A stretch of 35,446 nucleotides of DNA from Candidatus Poribacteria bacterium (lineage in GTDB: Bacteria; Poribacteria; WGA-4E; WGA-3G): contig RKRR01000137.1 of the NCBI GenBank assembly GCA_007571305.1, positions 1 through 35,446 on the forward strand, read 5' to 3'. Below the pieces are notes generated by a model, which saw nothing but the letters and a program-made list of their open reading frames with translations, made no database searches and was not told the DNA's origin. This document shows, piece by piece, positions 7,421-14,599 of the stretch; within the stretch, counting starts at the first letter, position 1; every line of letters starts with the position of its first letter. Both the position numbers and the translations under genes were made by a program.

Positions 7421-8451
7421 ACCATCTCAAATCCTATGAGATAGTCCACCAAGGGTAGTTGATGTGTCACAATATGCTCGACCTCTATTAAACCGCGATG
7501 AATATAATCAATCGCCAAGGGATACGCATAGGGCCCTAAATGGGAACCGTGAATATTCAACTCCTTTGTGTCCCCAATGATGGTCCAATCCACAGTCACA
7601 GGTTCCCGCATAACACTGAACTCAACGAAGGTGCCAGCCTTCCGAATCATGTGCAGCCCTTGCTCAACCGCCTTCGGGTGTCCTGTCGCCTCAATATAAA
7701 CATCACATCCATAGCCCTCTGTAAGGTCTAACACTTCTTGGACAGCGTCCGTTTCCGCCGGATTGATTCCAATATCCGCTCCCAACTTTTTGGCAACCTC
7801 TAACCGTCTCGGCATCAAGTCAATCGCGATGAGTACACCGGGGTTTTTCAGTTTCGCCGCGCCGATCATGCCGAGTCCGAGCGTGCCAGCACCCGCAACC
7901 ACGACGACATCTCCAAACTCAATGTTTCCGCGCTGAACAGCGTGAATAGAGCATGCGAGCGGCTCTATCACTGCTGCACTCGCTGTAGGAATATCGGAAG
8001 GAACTTTGTAGACAAGCGAGCGTGACGAAAACTTCATATAGTCCGCCATACCTCCGTTGACGACCGGTTGAAACCCATAGATGTTATGGATCTGGCAGAG
8101 CCAATACTTTCCGGTCCGACAGTAGCGACACTCCCAACACGGAACTATCTGTTCTGCGATAGCGATATCACCGATTTCAAGTTTATACTTATCAGCAGCC
8201 CCTGGACCGAGTTCCACTACCTCGCCGATGAATTCGTGTCCGGCAATAACAGGTGCTTCCACATACGGTTTGCGGTGTTCATCACCCCAGAAAAGCGGCG
8301 CGCCTGTATAACACTTAATGTCACTAGCGCAGACCCCACATGCGTTTACCTTAATGACGACTTCGCAGGGCCCCGCCTCCGGCATTGGGACATCTTCAAG
8401 GCGGTAATCCCACGGTTCGCGACACATAATCGCTCGCATCGTTTTCGACAT
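7378..8451 (-). CDS. Zinc-dependent medium-chain alcohol dehydrogenase, erythritol/L-threitol dehydrogenase-like
   Basis: 357 residues, typical of the MDR superfamily. The catalytic zinc site is shown by CGVCASDIKCY near 38 and GHEFIGEVVELGPG near 71. The structural zinc cysteines lie in CWECRYCRTGKYWLC near 110-124, and the NAD(P)-binding loop is AGAGTLGLGMIG near 187. The stretch AIAEQIVPCWECRYCR and then WLCQIHNIYGFQ resembles proteins annotated as erythritol/L-threitol dehydrogenase, so a polyol substrate is likely but not certain. It shares orientation with the aldo/keto reductase 333 bp upstream. It is convergent with the HicB-like gene and overlaps it by 43 bp. Confidence 0.85.
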   Translation of the reverse strand: MSKTMRAIMCREPWDYRLEDVPMPEAGPCEVVIKVNACGVCASDIKCYTGAPLFWGDEHRKPYVEAPVIAGHEFIGEVVELGPGAADKYKLEIGDIAIAEQIVPCWECRYCRTGKYWLCQIHNIYGFQPVVNGGMADYMKFSSRSLVYKVPSDIPTASAAVIEPLACSIHAVQRGNIEFGDVVVVAGAGTLGLGMIGAAKLKNPGVLIAIDLMPRRLEVAKKLGADIGINPAETDAVQEVLDLTEGYGCDVYIEATGHPKAVEQGLHMIRKAGTFVEFSVMREPVTVDWTIIGDTKELNIHGSHLGPYAYPLAIDYIHRGLIEVEHIVTHQLPLVDYLIGFEMVQKGADSIKVQLVP

Positions 8452-8551
8452 TTATTAACTATGGCCTCCCAACCTGCTTTCCACCTCGTTATGAGCAGGT
8501 TTTCGGTGAGTCTTGATGTTACTTCAGAACCTGTTCAGGCGAAACTTCTTT

Positions 8552-8590
8552 CGGCCCTAGCGGGGCGACATCTCTGTAGAGGAAAATCCT
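8552..8590 (+). repeat. REP-like repeat (GCCCY-AGC-GGGGC plus conserved tail), copy 1
   Basis: GGCCCTAGCGGGGCGACATC followed by TCTGTAGAGG aligns with AGCCCCAGCGGGGCGGTATC and TGTGTAGACA at 31412-31440. The GC-rich half forms a hairpin and the tail is conserved without pairing, as in REP elements. Confidence 0.6.
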
Positions 8591-8691
8591 ACATGGGGCA
8601 TGCAAAGGATCGAAAAAACAAAGCACGTAGCCCGTAATGTCATGGAGGGCAGATTTACGGAACGTACTGATTATCTTAACCTACGTGGTTC

Positions 8692-8708
8692 CTCTGCAAG
8701 GTAAAATT
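8692..8708 (+). repeat. 17-bp dispersed motif CTCYGCAAGGTAAAATT, copy 1
   Basis: Matches 19984-20000 at 16 of 17 positions. The core CAAGGTAAAATTAAAA of the second copy also matches, inverted, the start of the TPR gene at 5068-5083. The function is unknown. Confidence 0.4.
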
Positions 8709-8784
8709 GGTGCAAGACGTGAGCGGTTTCACCTGCTCCAAAAAGTCTTTGAGCGGTTTGCCGCGTAGTTGATTCATCCGAACT

Positions 8785-9561
8785 TTAAGCTACCTTACGC
8801 TGTATCAAACGCCGCCTCGCACTTGCCTGTGCAAGCCCGACATCTAACGTAATGTGAGGGTAATCGCTGATACCAAGGTTAATCGCGTGTGCGGTTTCGA
8901 GGTTAAAGCCCCATTGGATCCACTCGGGCATATCTGCTTCTGGAATATCACCTGCGACGATAACCTTCATAATACTGATCCCTTTACCAAGCGAATAAGC
9001 GCGTTCTATATATTCCAGATGCCTGTCAAACGGACCCCCTTCTAACATCTTACCCTCTTTATTCGCCGTCGTCAAAATAACCTCAATCTCTGGATGGTCA
9101 ATCACCGCATCCATCACGGGACCTGTATAGATATGCGTGGAACAACCAATGACTCGGACTTTACCAGCCACTCTCGCTTCTCGGAACGCGTCAAGTGCCC
9201 CTTCTCGTGACACTAAATCTTCAGGTGAAGAAATACCATGTAGTAGTAGAACATCTAAATAATCCGTTTGCATTTCCTGAAGAGAACGTGCAATGCTTGC
9301 CTTGGCACCTTCATAATCCTTCGCACCGGTTTTGGTCTGGATGATAACCTCTTGTCGGGAAATTTGACGCACTGCTTCTCCGAGATGCGGCTGACTCCTG
9401 TAGCCTTCGGCAGTGTCCCAAAACGTAATCCCTTCATCAAGAGCTTTCAACATCAGTTTGCCGCCGGCTTCGTAGTTTTCGCAGGTGTTGTTGAGATGTC
9501 CTGCACCGAAGCAGAGGCGTGAGATTTCTAAACCTGTTTTTCCGTATGCTAAATATTCCAT
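8785..9561 (-). CDS. Aldo/keto reductase family protein
   Basis: About 258 residues from the ATG at 9559-9561, which has GGAGG six bases upstream. The longer frame to 9579 begins before that Shine-Dalgarno and is less likely. AKR features are GKTGLEISRLCFGAG at the N-terminus, FWDTAEGY with the catalytic Asp and Tyr, the catalytic Lys in IIQTKTGA, and LLLHGI with the active-site His. The C-terminal part is shorter than in 300-330-residue AKRs, and it lacks the usual SQN/RS-type cofactor loop; it reads ISDYPHITLDVGLAQASA. It probably oxidises or reduces a sugar or polyol together with the neighbouring dehydrogenase. Substrate unknown. Confidence 0.85.
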   Translation of the reverse strand: MEYLAYGKTGLEISRLCFGAGHLNNTCENYEAGGKLMLKALDEGITFWDTAEGYRSQPHLGEAVRQISRQEVIIQTKTGAKDYEGAKASIARSLQEMQTDYLDVLLLHGISSPEDLVSREGALDAFREARVAGKVRVIGCSTHIYTGPVMDAVIDHPEIEVILTTANKEGKMLEGGPFDRHLEYIERAYSLGKGISIMKVIVAGDIPEADMPEWIQWGFNLETAHAINLGISDYPHITLDVGLAQASARRRLIQRKVA

Positions 9562-9680
9562 TTTTTCCTCCACGTCCAATTGTTACGTCCTTTGGTAGAA
9601 ATTTCGGCGGAACCTATGGATTTCCAAAACGTGCTCCGAAGAAGCCAGACGATACTCTGTAAACTGGTTCAGATGTTCTT

Positions 9681-9697
9681 AGATATAACGTGAGTTT
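9681..9697 (+). repeat. Solo IS982-type terminal sequence
   Basis: AACGTGAGTTTGATAAA resembles the ends of the two IS982 copies (AACGTGAGTTTGAAAAAA at 6503; ACGTGAGTTTGAAAAAA at 35351). No transposase sequence accompanies it. It may be an element scar or the end of a related MITE. Confidence 0.4.
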
Positions 9698-9857
9698 GAT
9701 AAATATTCAGGGTAGACACATTTTCGCTTAAAGTCCCTCTGAGAAGCGGGATTTCGAGGGTATCTCCCTAAAAATCGCCTCTTTTTGCCTGAATCTATTG
9801 CTTTTTTGCTCAATTTGCGTCCGTTTTGGTTTGAAAATAGTGTTGAATTTCCTGGTT

Positions 9858-10784
9858 TTAATACCCTAACAATTCAATCCCTTCCCGATAAGTCGCTGCA
9901 GAGTGCTGTAAGGAACCGAGTTCCTCATCCGTTAATTCGATCTCAACAATCTCTTCTACGCCGTTCCCACCGAGTTTAATCGGCACCCCGATATACAAAT
10001 CATCAATACCGTATTGTCCGGTCAGATGTGCAGAGCAAGGAAGCAGCCGTTTCTTGTCTAAAATAATCGCCCCTGCCATCTGTGCTAACGAGGCACCAGC
10101 AGCATAATATCCGCTCGTCTTGAGGAGGTTAACGATTTCAGCACCCCCATCGCGCGTCCGTTGTGCCATTGCTTCAATCCGATCTTCCGGTATCAGCTGC
10201 GGGATCGGGATACCGTTGACGGTGGTATAGCGCGGGAGCGGGACCATCGTATCGCCGTGTCCGCCGAGTACGAGCGCATGGATGTCTTCCATGGATACAC
10301 CGAGTTCGAGCGAGATGAAATAACGAAATCGCGCCGAATCCAGCACGCCTGCTTGTCCGACGACGCGGTGTGATGGGAACCCTGAGACCTTCCACGCATG
10401 GTAGGTCATGATATCGAGCGGGTTGGTAAGCATCATGATAATGCAATCTGGCGACTGTTTCACGACGTTTTCTGTGACACTGCCGACGATATTCGCGTTC
10501 GTTTGCAACAGATCCTCGCGAGTCATCCCTGGCTTCCGTGGGGAACCCGATGTAATGATGACGAGATCGGAACCTGCAGTTGCTGTATAGTCCAGATCCC
10601 CGTCAATTGCGGCATCAAACATCTCTACGGGCCCCATTTGTGCCATGTCCAATGCCTTACCTTGCGGTACCCCGTCTACGATGTCTATCATCACGACATC
10701 CCCAAGTTGTTTTTGTGCGATCAGGAATGCCGCTGTTGCGCCGACATTCCCCGCACCGATAACACTGATTTTTTTTCTTGCCAC
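9858..10784 (-). CDS. mdh: Malate dehydrogenase (LDH-like type)
   Basis: NAD-dependent interconversion of malate and oxaloacetate in the TCA cycle. The start is best placed at GTG 10782-10784 (VARKKISVIGAGNVG), because GGAGG lies five bases upstream. This gives 308 residues, the family's usual length; the longer ATG frame to 10868 adds an N-terminus with no match to the family. Visible features are the NAD-binding GAGNVGAT, the mobile loop GSPRKPGMTREDL with substrate arginines, TNPLDIMTY, GQAGVLDSARFRYF and the catalytic His in LGGHGDTMVPL. It stands as a single gene followed by a repeat-poor spacer. Confident. Confidence 0.95.
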   Translation of the reverse strand: MARKKISVIGAGNVGATAAFLIAQKQLGDVVMIDIVDGVPQGKALDMAQMGPVEMFDAAIDGDLDYTATAGSDLVIITSGSPRKPGMTREDLLQTNANIVGSVTENVVKQSPDCIIMMLTNPLDIMTYHAWKVSGFPSHRVVGQAGVLDSARFRYFISLELGVSMEDIHALVLGGHGDTMVPLPRYTTVNGIPIPQLIPEDRIEAMAQRTRDGGAEIVNLLKTSGYYAAGASLAQMAGAIILDKKRLLPCSAHLTGQYGIDDLYIGVPIKLGGNGVEEIVEIELTDEELGSLQHSAATYREGIELLGY

Positions 10785-11199
10785 TTCTGCCTCCATTTTA
10801 AAAACGTATGATTTTAAGTTGACCCTACTCATGTTAGCCCGAATTGGTACGGATAGACTTTTAGCCATGCAGTGTTGGTTTTTTACTGACTGGCGTTAAT
10901 TATCAGCAGGATTTTGTAGCCCAAACTGTCAGTTTGCGGCCCGTGCATGCACAATCTAACAGATTATACTACAAGGGTAGCAACTTGCGTTAATTATACC
11001 CTAAAATTTGAAAATAATCAAGTCTGCTGTCGGAGTGATCTCTCGGTTGCGATAAAACCTCCTTATTCTTCCAACCCTCTCTCCCTTCTGATTGCTATTT
11101 CCATAATTTTTGAAAAAAGCCGGTTTTTTTACATTTTTCTGAACCTTTTGAGGGTAACACTTCCTCTATGCCCGAAGTCCAATTCGGTTATCACTAAAG
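10785..11199. other. Intergenic region between divergent genes, with a composite palindromic repeat
   Basis: No gene is seen. It lies between mdh (minus) and the first ECF sigma gene (plus), so it should hold both promoters, but I find no convincing -35/-10 pair. The clear structure is the composite repeat at 10893-10997. Confidence 0.4.
10893..10997 (-). repeat. Composite palindromic repeat flanked by 11-bp direct repeats
   Basis: GCGTTAATTAT occurs directly repeated at 10893-10903 and 10987-10997. Inside are two hairpins in opposite orientation: GCCCAAACTGTCAGTTTGCG near 10918-10938 and GCACAATCTAACAGATTATA near 10949-10968. Read on the minus strand, the right part (GTTGCTACCCTTGTAGTATA, then ATCTGTTAGATTGTGC) matches the left part of the MITE-like element at 17730. 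It looks like a related insertion with a long target duplication. Confidence 0.5.
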
Positions 11200-11271
11200 G
11201 ATGACGATATAGCAACGATTGAAAATTTAGTTCGGCGGCTACAAACGGGAGATCAGAGACCACTCAGTGCG

Positions 11272-11763
11272 TTGATGAAACACTACAATCCTCGTATATG
11301 GCCCCTGATTCTTTTCGAAGCACGCAGCTACCAAGATGCCGAGGATATCCTCAACAGTCCATGGCAAGCCGTGTGGGAAAATATCGGCAGCTTACGGGAT
11401 GTAAGCAGCTTCGGTGGATGGTTACGGCAAATCGCCTACAACCAGTGCAGGCGGTATTACAACACCGAATACCATTCACGAGGCGAACGTCCTTACGAAG
11501 ACGAGAGGTTGGCGTGGCACATCGATCAGAACGCTCCTGTTTTACTTCGCGAACAGGAGTTGAAGACAGAAGCGGTTGAAGCCGTGCGACATCTCCCCAG
11601 CACGCCTGAATATGTGCGGGAAGTGGCTATATCGTTTTATCTCGACGAAATGCCGCTGAAGGAGATTGCGGAACGACTTGATTTGCCACTCGGCACGGTT
11701 AAGCGCAAACTTCATGAAGCCCGTCAACTTCTCCGAAAGGAGTTCGGTGTGAAGTCTGAATAA
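11272..11763 (+). CDS. ECF-type RNA polymerase sigma factor (start unresolved)
   Basis: Region 2 is visible as LMKHYNPRIW, then DAEDILNSPWQAVWENI and FGGWLRQIAYNQCRRYY. Region 4 is PSTPEYVREVAISFYLDEMP and KEIAERLDLPLGTVKRKLHE. The first usable codons are TTG 11272 and ATG 11275. However, homologous coding continues upstream in the same frame (IENLVRRLQTGDQRPLSALM), which is the start of sigma region 2, back to about 11209 without a standard start. An ATG at 11201 is in another frame; removing one AT from ATAT at 11207-11210 would join it. The gene is therefore either slightly damaged or uses a rare start. It is the likely regulator of the genes that follow. Confidence 0.75.
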   Translation: MMKHYNPRIWPLILFEARSYQDAEDILNSPWQAVWENIGSLRDVSSFGGWLRQIAYNQCRRYYNTEYHSRGERPYEDERLAWHIDQNAPVLLREQELKTEAVEAVRHLPSTPEYVREVAISFYLDEMPLKEIAERLDLPLGTVKRKLHEARQLLRKEFGVKSE

Positions 11764-11798
11764 AGTTAACGGGGCCGGGTTGGGTTGTGTTTTAGTGA

Positions 11799-11839
11799 TT
11801 TACATAGAGATAGCAGACGTGTTATACTGAAGCACGTCT
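11799..11839 (+). promoter_or_regulatory. Sigma70-like promoter inside an inverted repeat, copy A
   Basis: TTTACA (11799-11804), an 18-base spacer and TATACT (11823-11828) form a promoter. The -10 box lies inside the inverted repeat AGACGTG (11815-11821) / CACGTCT (11833-11839), with 11 bases between the arms. This is the layout of a repressor operator covering the -10 region. The same arrangement is kept at 16306-16346. Confidence 0.65.
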
Positions 11840-11850
11840 CCTAAAGAACG

Positions 11851-11898
11851 GTTATCTATAATGATGTGGGGACCTTGGGTTCACACCTTATAGATAAC
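11851..11898 (+). promoter_or_regulatory. Leader RNA hairpin, copy A
   Basis: GTTATCTATAA (11851-11861) pairs perfectly with TTATAGATAAC (11888-11898), and an inner TGTG/CACA adds to the stem. The loop side GGACCTTGGGTTC may pair further. It lies just downstream of the promoter in the expected 5' untranslated region. Copy B (16356-16405) keeps the central part ATAATGATGTG and GGTTCACACCTTAT but has a weaker outer stem. A regulatory RNA role is inferred. Confidence 0.5.
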
Positions 11899-11916
11899 AA
11901 TAAGAGGATTGCTTTA

Positions 11917-11947
11917 GGAAGGCAAAACGGAAGATGTGTTGCCTTCC
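11917..11947 (+). promoter_or_regulatory. Second leader hairpin, copy A
   Basis: GGAAGGCAA (11917-11925) pairs with TTGCCTTCC (11939-11947) over nine base pairs with a 13-base loop. No T-run follows, so it is not a classical terminator. It precedes the Shine-Dalgarno of the small exported protein and could affect mRNA stability or translation. Confidence 0.45.
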
Positions 11948-11980
11948 ATAGCACTCCTGAAAAAATAAAGGAGAATAAGA

Positions 11981-12259
11981 ATGAAACTGTCAATGTGTCA
12001 GATAATTGCGATTGTTTGTATCCTTGCTGTAGGATTTCTGACAATTACGCAGTTCCTACAGGAGGCAGATGCCTCTTGTAATTATTACTCAGAAGCGTAC
12101 TGCATTAGTGCTACAGAATATTTTGTGAAAAAACTAAACGAGGCGATAGTCATTTGTAACCAATACGGGCAGGGTTCTTCTGAGTGTGATTCAGCAACCC
12201 AGACGGCTTGGCATGCGAAGCAATGGGCGGAATGGGTCTGTGCACATGCCGATTCATAG
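11981..12259 (+). CDS. Small exported cysteine-rich protein, copy A
   Basis: 92 residues, no family recognised. A signal peptide (MKLSMCQIIAIVCILAVGFL, cut probably after ADA near 31) is followed by a mature part of about 61 residues with five cysteines (SCNYYSEAYC, VICNQYGQGSSEC, EWVCAHADS) and several Trp and Tyr. AAGGAG lies seven bases before the ATG. It follows the ECF sigma gene and a promoter/operator with leader hairpins, so expression is probably tightly controlled. The paralogue at 16454 shares the signal peptide but not the mature sequence. It could be a signalling, toxic or surface peptide; the sequence does not decide. Confidence 0.75.
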   Translation: MKLSMCQIIAIVCILAVGFLTITQFLQEADASCNYYSEAYCISATEYFVKKLNEAIVICNQYGQGSSECDSATQTAWHAKQWAEWVCAHADS

Positions 12260-12268
12260 GACAACTCA

Positions 12269-12327
12269 AGGAAGGCATGACGATCCTTCCTGAAACAGAA
12301 CGAGTGGATACCTCCTTCGGTGTCCAC
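12269..12327 (+). promoter_or_regulatory. Two consecutive hairpins between the small exported protein and the His-rich protein
   Basis: AGGAAGG/CCTTCCT (12269-12291, 9-base loop) is followed by GTGGATACC/GGTGTCCAC (12304-12327, 6-base loop, one G-U pair). There is no T-tract. They may be mRNA processing or stability elements that set the ratio of the two products. Confidence 0.45.
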
Positions 12328-12353
12328 TTACTCTTAAGAGAGGTGAAGATCAA

Positions 12354-13457
12354 ATGAAAACTTCAAAAATATTGCTTTTTCTGATAATAGGTGTTATTGG
12401 GATCAGCGGCGTGCTTTGGTTTTTCCAGCGGGGGACAACATCACAGCAGACAAGAACCGTGTATAAAACCACGCCAGTGTCGAACCTTTCTGATGAGACG
12501 AACTCACAGACACAAGCACAGGGGACCCCTCACACTCATGCCGAAGATACTCCACACACCCATTCGCATGAGATCCCCAGTGATTTTATGATCCAGGTTA
12601 TCAGAGACCAACTCAATGAGAACGTCTCTCCGAAGGTTCTCCGCTGGTTGGCGTATGTAGAATCCGAAGAAGGTCGCGCGTTTTTCGATGGTTTTCCGAC
12701 CTCCGATGAGTGGTTTGAAAAAAGCAAAAGTTTCGGTTTTTTTGAGGAGACACCCGAACTTCAGGCAGCGAGGGATCAGCGGTATCGCAAACACTTTCCC
12801 ACGGGGACGGTTGATGAGAATGAGTCTATTATTCGAGAGATGATGAGAGATGCAATCCTTGAACATGAACACCATAAGGAAGCGGAATACTCACGGAGAC
12901 GTAACTCTTCTGTTTTGATAGAGCTCCTCTTGGACGACAAGTATGGCTCGTGGATTTCAAAAAAGTTGGGGTCCCAGCCCCCCTCCGCTTATGAATGGAT
13001 TAATTCCACCTTTGAGGAGGTTCGTTTAGCCGAGCGAGAAAAGTATTTAGCCGCCGAGAAGAACGAGACCTCTGCCAGCATCAACGATTGGACAGGATCC
13101 GAGCGTCTTGAGGCGGAAAGAGAAGGACCCCCAAGGGAGTCTCAAACGCCTACGAACACTCGCACGTTTTCTGAAGATGTCTTGACGATTGAAGATATAT
13201 TCATCGACGATACCACCACACAGCAGACAGGCGTTGAGACGTTAACGCCTACAGTGCCGATGTCTCCAGAACTCCCATCAAGGCAACGCCTTGAGTCTAC
13301 ACTTCGTGATCAGTTTTCACCCGATCGTTTCGCCCGTGCCATGAAGACCTTGACTCAATATGGACCTCAGGAAGGACTCCGTCGACTGAAGTCCTCAGAT
13401 CCAGAAGTTGCCAAGCAAGTGGAACGGTTACTTCCAAAACCACAGGGAGATGACTAA
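12354..13457 (+). CDS. Membrane-anchored protein with His-rich segment, unknown function
   Basis: 367 residues. One N-terminal membrane segment (ILLFLIIGVIGISGVLWFF, about 6-24) puts the rest outside the cytoplasm. A low-complexity Thr/Gln linker leads to a histidine cluster near 60-73 (HTHAEDTPHTHSHE) that could bind metal ions. The remainder is charged and helical (for example EEVRLAEREKYLAAEKNE), with a Pro/Thr-rich linker and a C-terminal helical part (LESTLRDQFSPDRFARAMKT). I do not recognise a domain. GAGGTGAAGATCAA lies before the ATG, which gives a moderate Shine-Dalgarno. It is directly followed by the CGCC protein (TAA then ATG). It corresponds in position to the 230-residue protein at 16832 but is not obviously homologous. 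Confidence 0.75.
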   Translation: MKTSKILLFLIIGVIGISGVLWFFQRGTTSQQTRTVYKTTPVSNLSDETNSQTQAQGTPHTHAEDTPHTHSHEIPSDFMIQVIRDQLNENVSPKVLRWLAYVESEEGRAFFDGFPTSDEWFEKSKSFGFFEETPELQAARDQRYRKHFPTGTVDENESIIREMMRDAILEHEHHKEAEYSRRRNSSVLIELLLDDKYGSWISKKLGSQPPSAYEWINSTFEEVRLAEREKYLAAEKNETSASINDWTGSERLEAEREGPPRESQTPTNTRTFSEDVLTIEDIFIDDTTTQQTGVETLTPTVPMSPELPSRQRLESTLRDQFSPDRFARAMKTLTQYGPQEGLRRLKSSDPEVAKQVERLLPKPQGDD

Positions 13458-13760
13458 ATGAAAAAGAAAAAAGTTCTCTACAGCCTTGCAACCCTTGCTT
13501 TGATTGCTGGCGTTATCGGTTTCGCAACCGAGATACGTCCAACACAGAAGGAGGTGCCACAAATGTCTGTAGAGGCATCAACGATTCCGACCGAGACCTC
13601 CGCTGTCAAGAAGAAAGCCTGTGGGTGTTGTGCCGAACGCCTTGCACGTCTCCAAGAACAGATTCGGAAAGCACGCCAACGGAGTCGTGCTGCCCAACAA
13701 GCCGCGGCGACTGAGGAAAGCTTACAGCAACAGGAGTCTCGTGCAAGTGACACCCCATAA
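13458..13760 (+). CDS. Small exported protein with CGCC motif and coiled coil
   Basis: 100 residues, no family recognised. A lysine-rich start and hydrophobic segment (YSLATLALIAGVIGFA, about 8-23) make a signal peptide or anchor. After a short linker comes KKKACGCCAERLARLQEQI, then an Arg/Gln/Ala-rich helix of about 35 residues that should form a coiled coil. The CGCC cysteines could bind metal, form disulfides or carry a lipid. The start codon follows the stop of the His-rich gene with no gap, so the two are translationally coupled. The sigma gene downstream overlaps its end. Confidence 0.75.
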   Translation: MKKKKVLYSLATLALIAGVIGFATEIRPTQKEVPQMSVEASTIPTETSAVKKKACGCCAERLARLQEQIRKARQRSRAAQQAAATEESLQQQESRASDTP

Positions 13761-14360
13761 ACACATCATAATCGCTTGTAGCATCGAAACGAACCTCCAA
13801 TCGTTAGTTCTCGACGAAAAACATCACATCACACGGACACAACAGGGGGACATAGAAGCGTTTGCCCCCCTTGTTTCCAAATACCACCCACGCCTCTTCA
13901 ACCATATCAACGGACGTGTCACAGACAACGAGACCGCCAAAGACTTGACGCAAGAAACGTGGATGAGGGCGTATCGTGGCATCAACAACTTTCGCGGGAA
14001 GTCTGCGTTCTCTTCGTGGCTCTACCGTATCGCCGAAAACGTCTGTATCGACCATTTCCGAAAACAGAAACACGACACCGACCCCCTGCACACTGTAGAG
14101 GAACACCACATCACCCGGATTGTCCCTTGTCCCAGCCGAGACATAGAACGCCAAGAGTTGCGTCTTCACCTGAAAAACGCTCTTGAATGCCTCACAGCCA
14201 CACGCCGTCTTGTTTTTGTCCTATACTATTATCACGAACTGCCTGTCAAAACGATAGCAAGCACCTCGAAAAGTCGGAAGGCACTATCAAAACACACCTT
14301 CGCAACGCAAGACTTCAACTTCAAGAACTCCTGACACCTTATCTCGTGAATCAAGCGTAG
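13741..14360 (+). pseudogene. Second ECF-type sigma factor, frameshifted in region 4
   Basis: AGGAG (13732-13736) precedes in-frame GTG codons at 13741 and 13747, so the start overlaps the CGCC gene. Region 2 is clear: TQQGDIEAFAPLVSKYHPRL, AKDLTQETWMRAY, FSSWLYRIAENVCIDHFRKQ. Region 4 begins with TATRRLVFVLYYYHELPVKT, but the frame then reads into unrelated residues and stops at 14334. One base later in register, the DNA encodes HLEKSEGTIKTHLRNARLQL and ends at TAG 14358-14360, a normal sigma-4 helix-turn-helix. A one-base deletion near 14252-14262 explains this. The gene is dead unless this is an assembly error or recoding. Confidence 0.75.
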
Positions 14361-14555
14361 CAATTTTGACCAAATCATTTTTTCCTCACCCAGCCGCAGA
14401 AAATTGGGGGTGTTGTTCATTCTTGCATCTGTGAGCCAGACCTTTACCATCTGTCTCTACGTTGCATAAGCCAGATTTTCAGAAGTACGGCAAATGTCGA
14501 ATTGCCTGTGTCCCTCGTATCAAGTGGGTTCTTCCGCCTTCCGTTTCACTGTAGA

Positions 14556-14565
14556 ACGTGTTATA
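14556..14565 (+). promoter_or_regulatory. Partial match to the copy-A promoter/operator
   Basis: ACGTGTTATA is identical to 11817-11826, the left operator arm plus -10 start of the small-protein promoter. It lies about 35 bases before the next gene. The right operator arm and a good -35 box are missing. A shared regulator is possible but weakly supported. Confidence 0.3.
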
Positions 14566-14599
14566 TCCTCGTGTTAACCCCAGCCAAACGGAAAATTAG

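Larger units (their letters stand above)
8452..8784. other. Intergenic region containing two dispersed repeats
   Basis: No coding sequence is supported; the long plus-strand frame running into it from 8068 is antisense to the dehydrogenase. It contains the GGCCC-AGC-GGGGC type repeat (8552-8590) and a CTCTGCAAGGTAAAATT motif at 8692-8708 that recurs as CTCCGCAAGGTAAAATT at 19984-20000. Confidence 0.5.
11728..12075 (+). repeat. Tandem-duplicated segment, copy A (sigma tail, promoter, leader, signal peptide)
   Basis: From the last dozen codons of the sigma gene (CTTCTCCGAAAGGAGTTCGG) through the promoter, leader hairpin and signal-peptide codons, this segment is repeated at 16235-16545. Shared blocks include GTGATTTACATAGAGA, CACGTCTCCTAAAGAACG, ATAATGATGTG, GGTTCACACCTTAT and GTAGGATTTCTGACA. 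Similarity stops abruptly after the signal peptide. Confidence 0.85.

Noticed and set aside
8068..8637. 189-residue plus-strand frame
   Set aside because: It is antisense to the alcohol dehydrogenase for most of its length, has no family features and no ribosome-binding site.
10398..10811. 137-residue plus-strand frame with many Cys and His
   Set aside because: Antisense to malate dehydrogenase; the Cys/His content comes from the complementary codons.
10785..10868. 28-residue N-terminal extension of malate dehydrogenase
   Set aside because: It exceeds the family length, and a GGAGG with 5-base spacing points to the GTG at 10782-10784.
11851..11898. Leader hairpin as a known riboswitch
   Set aside because: The conserved loop does not resemble any riboswitch class I know, and the downstream gene is not metabolic.
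13804..14169. 121-residue minus-strand frame
   Set aside because: Shadow of the second ECF sigma gene, which has clear sigma-2 motifs on the plus strand.
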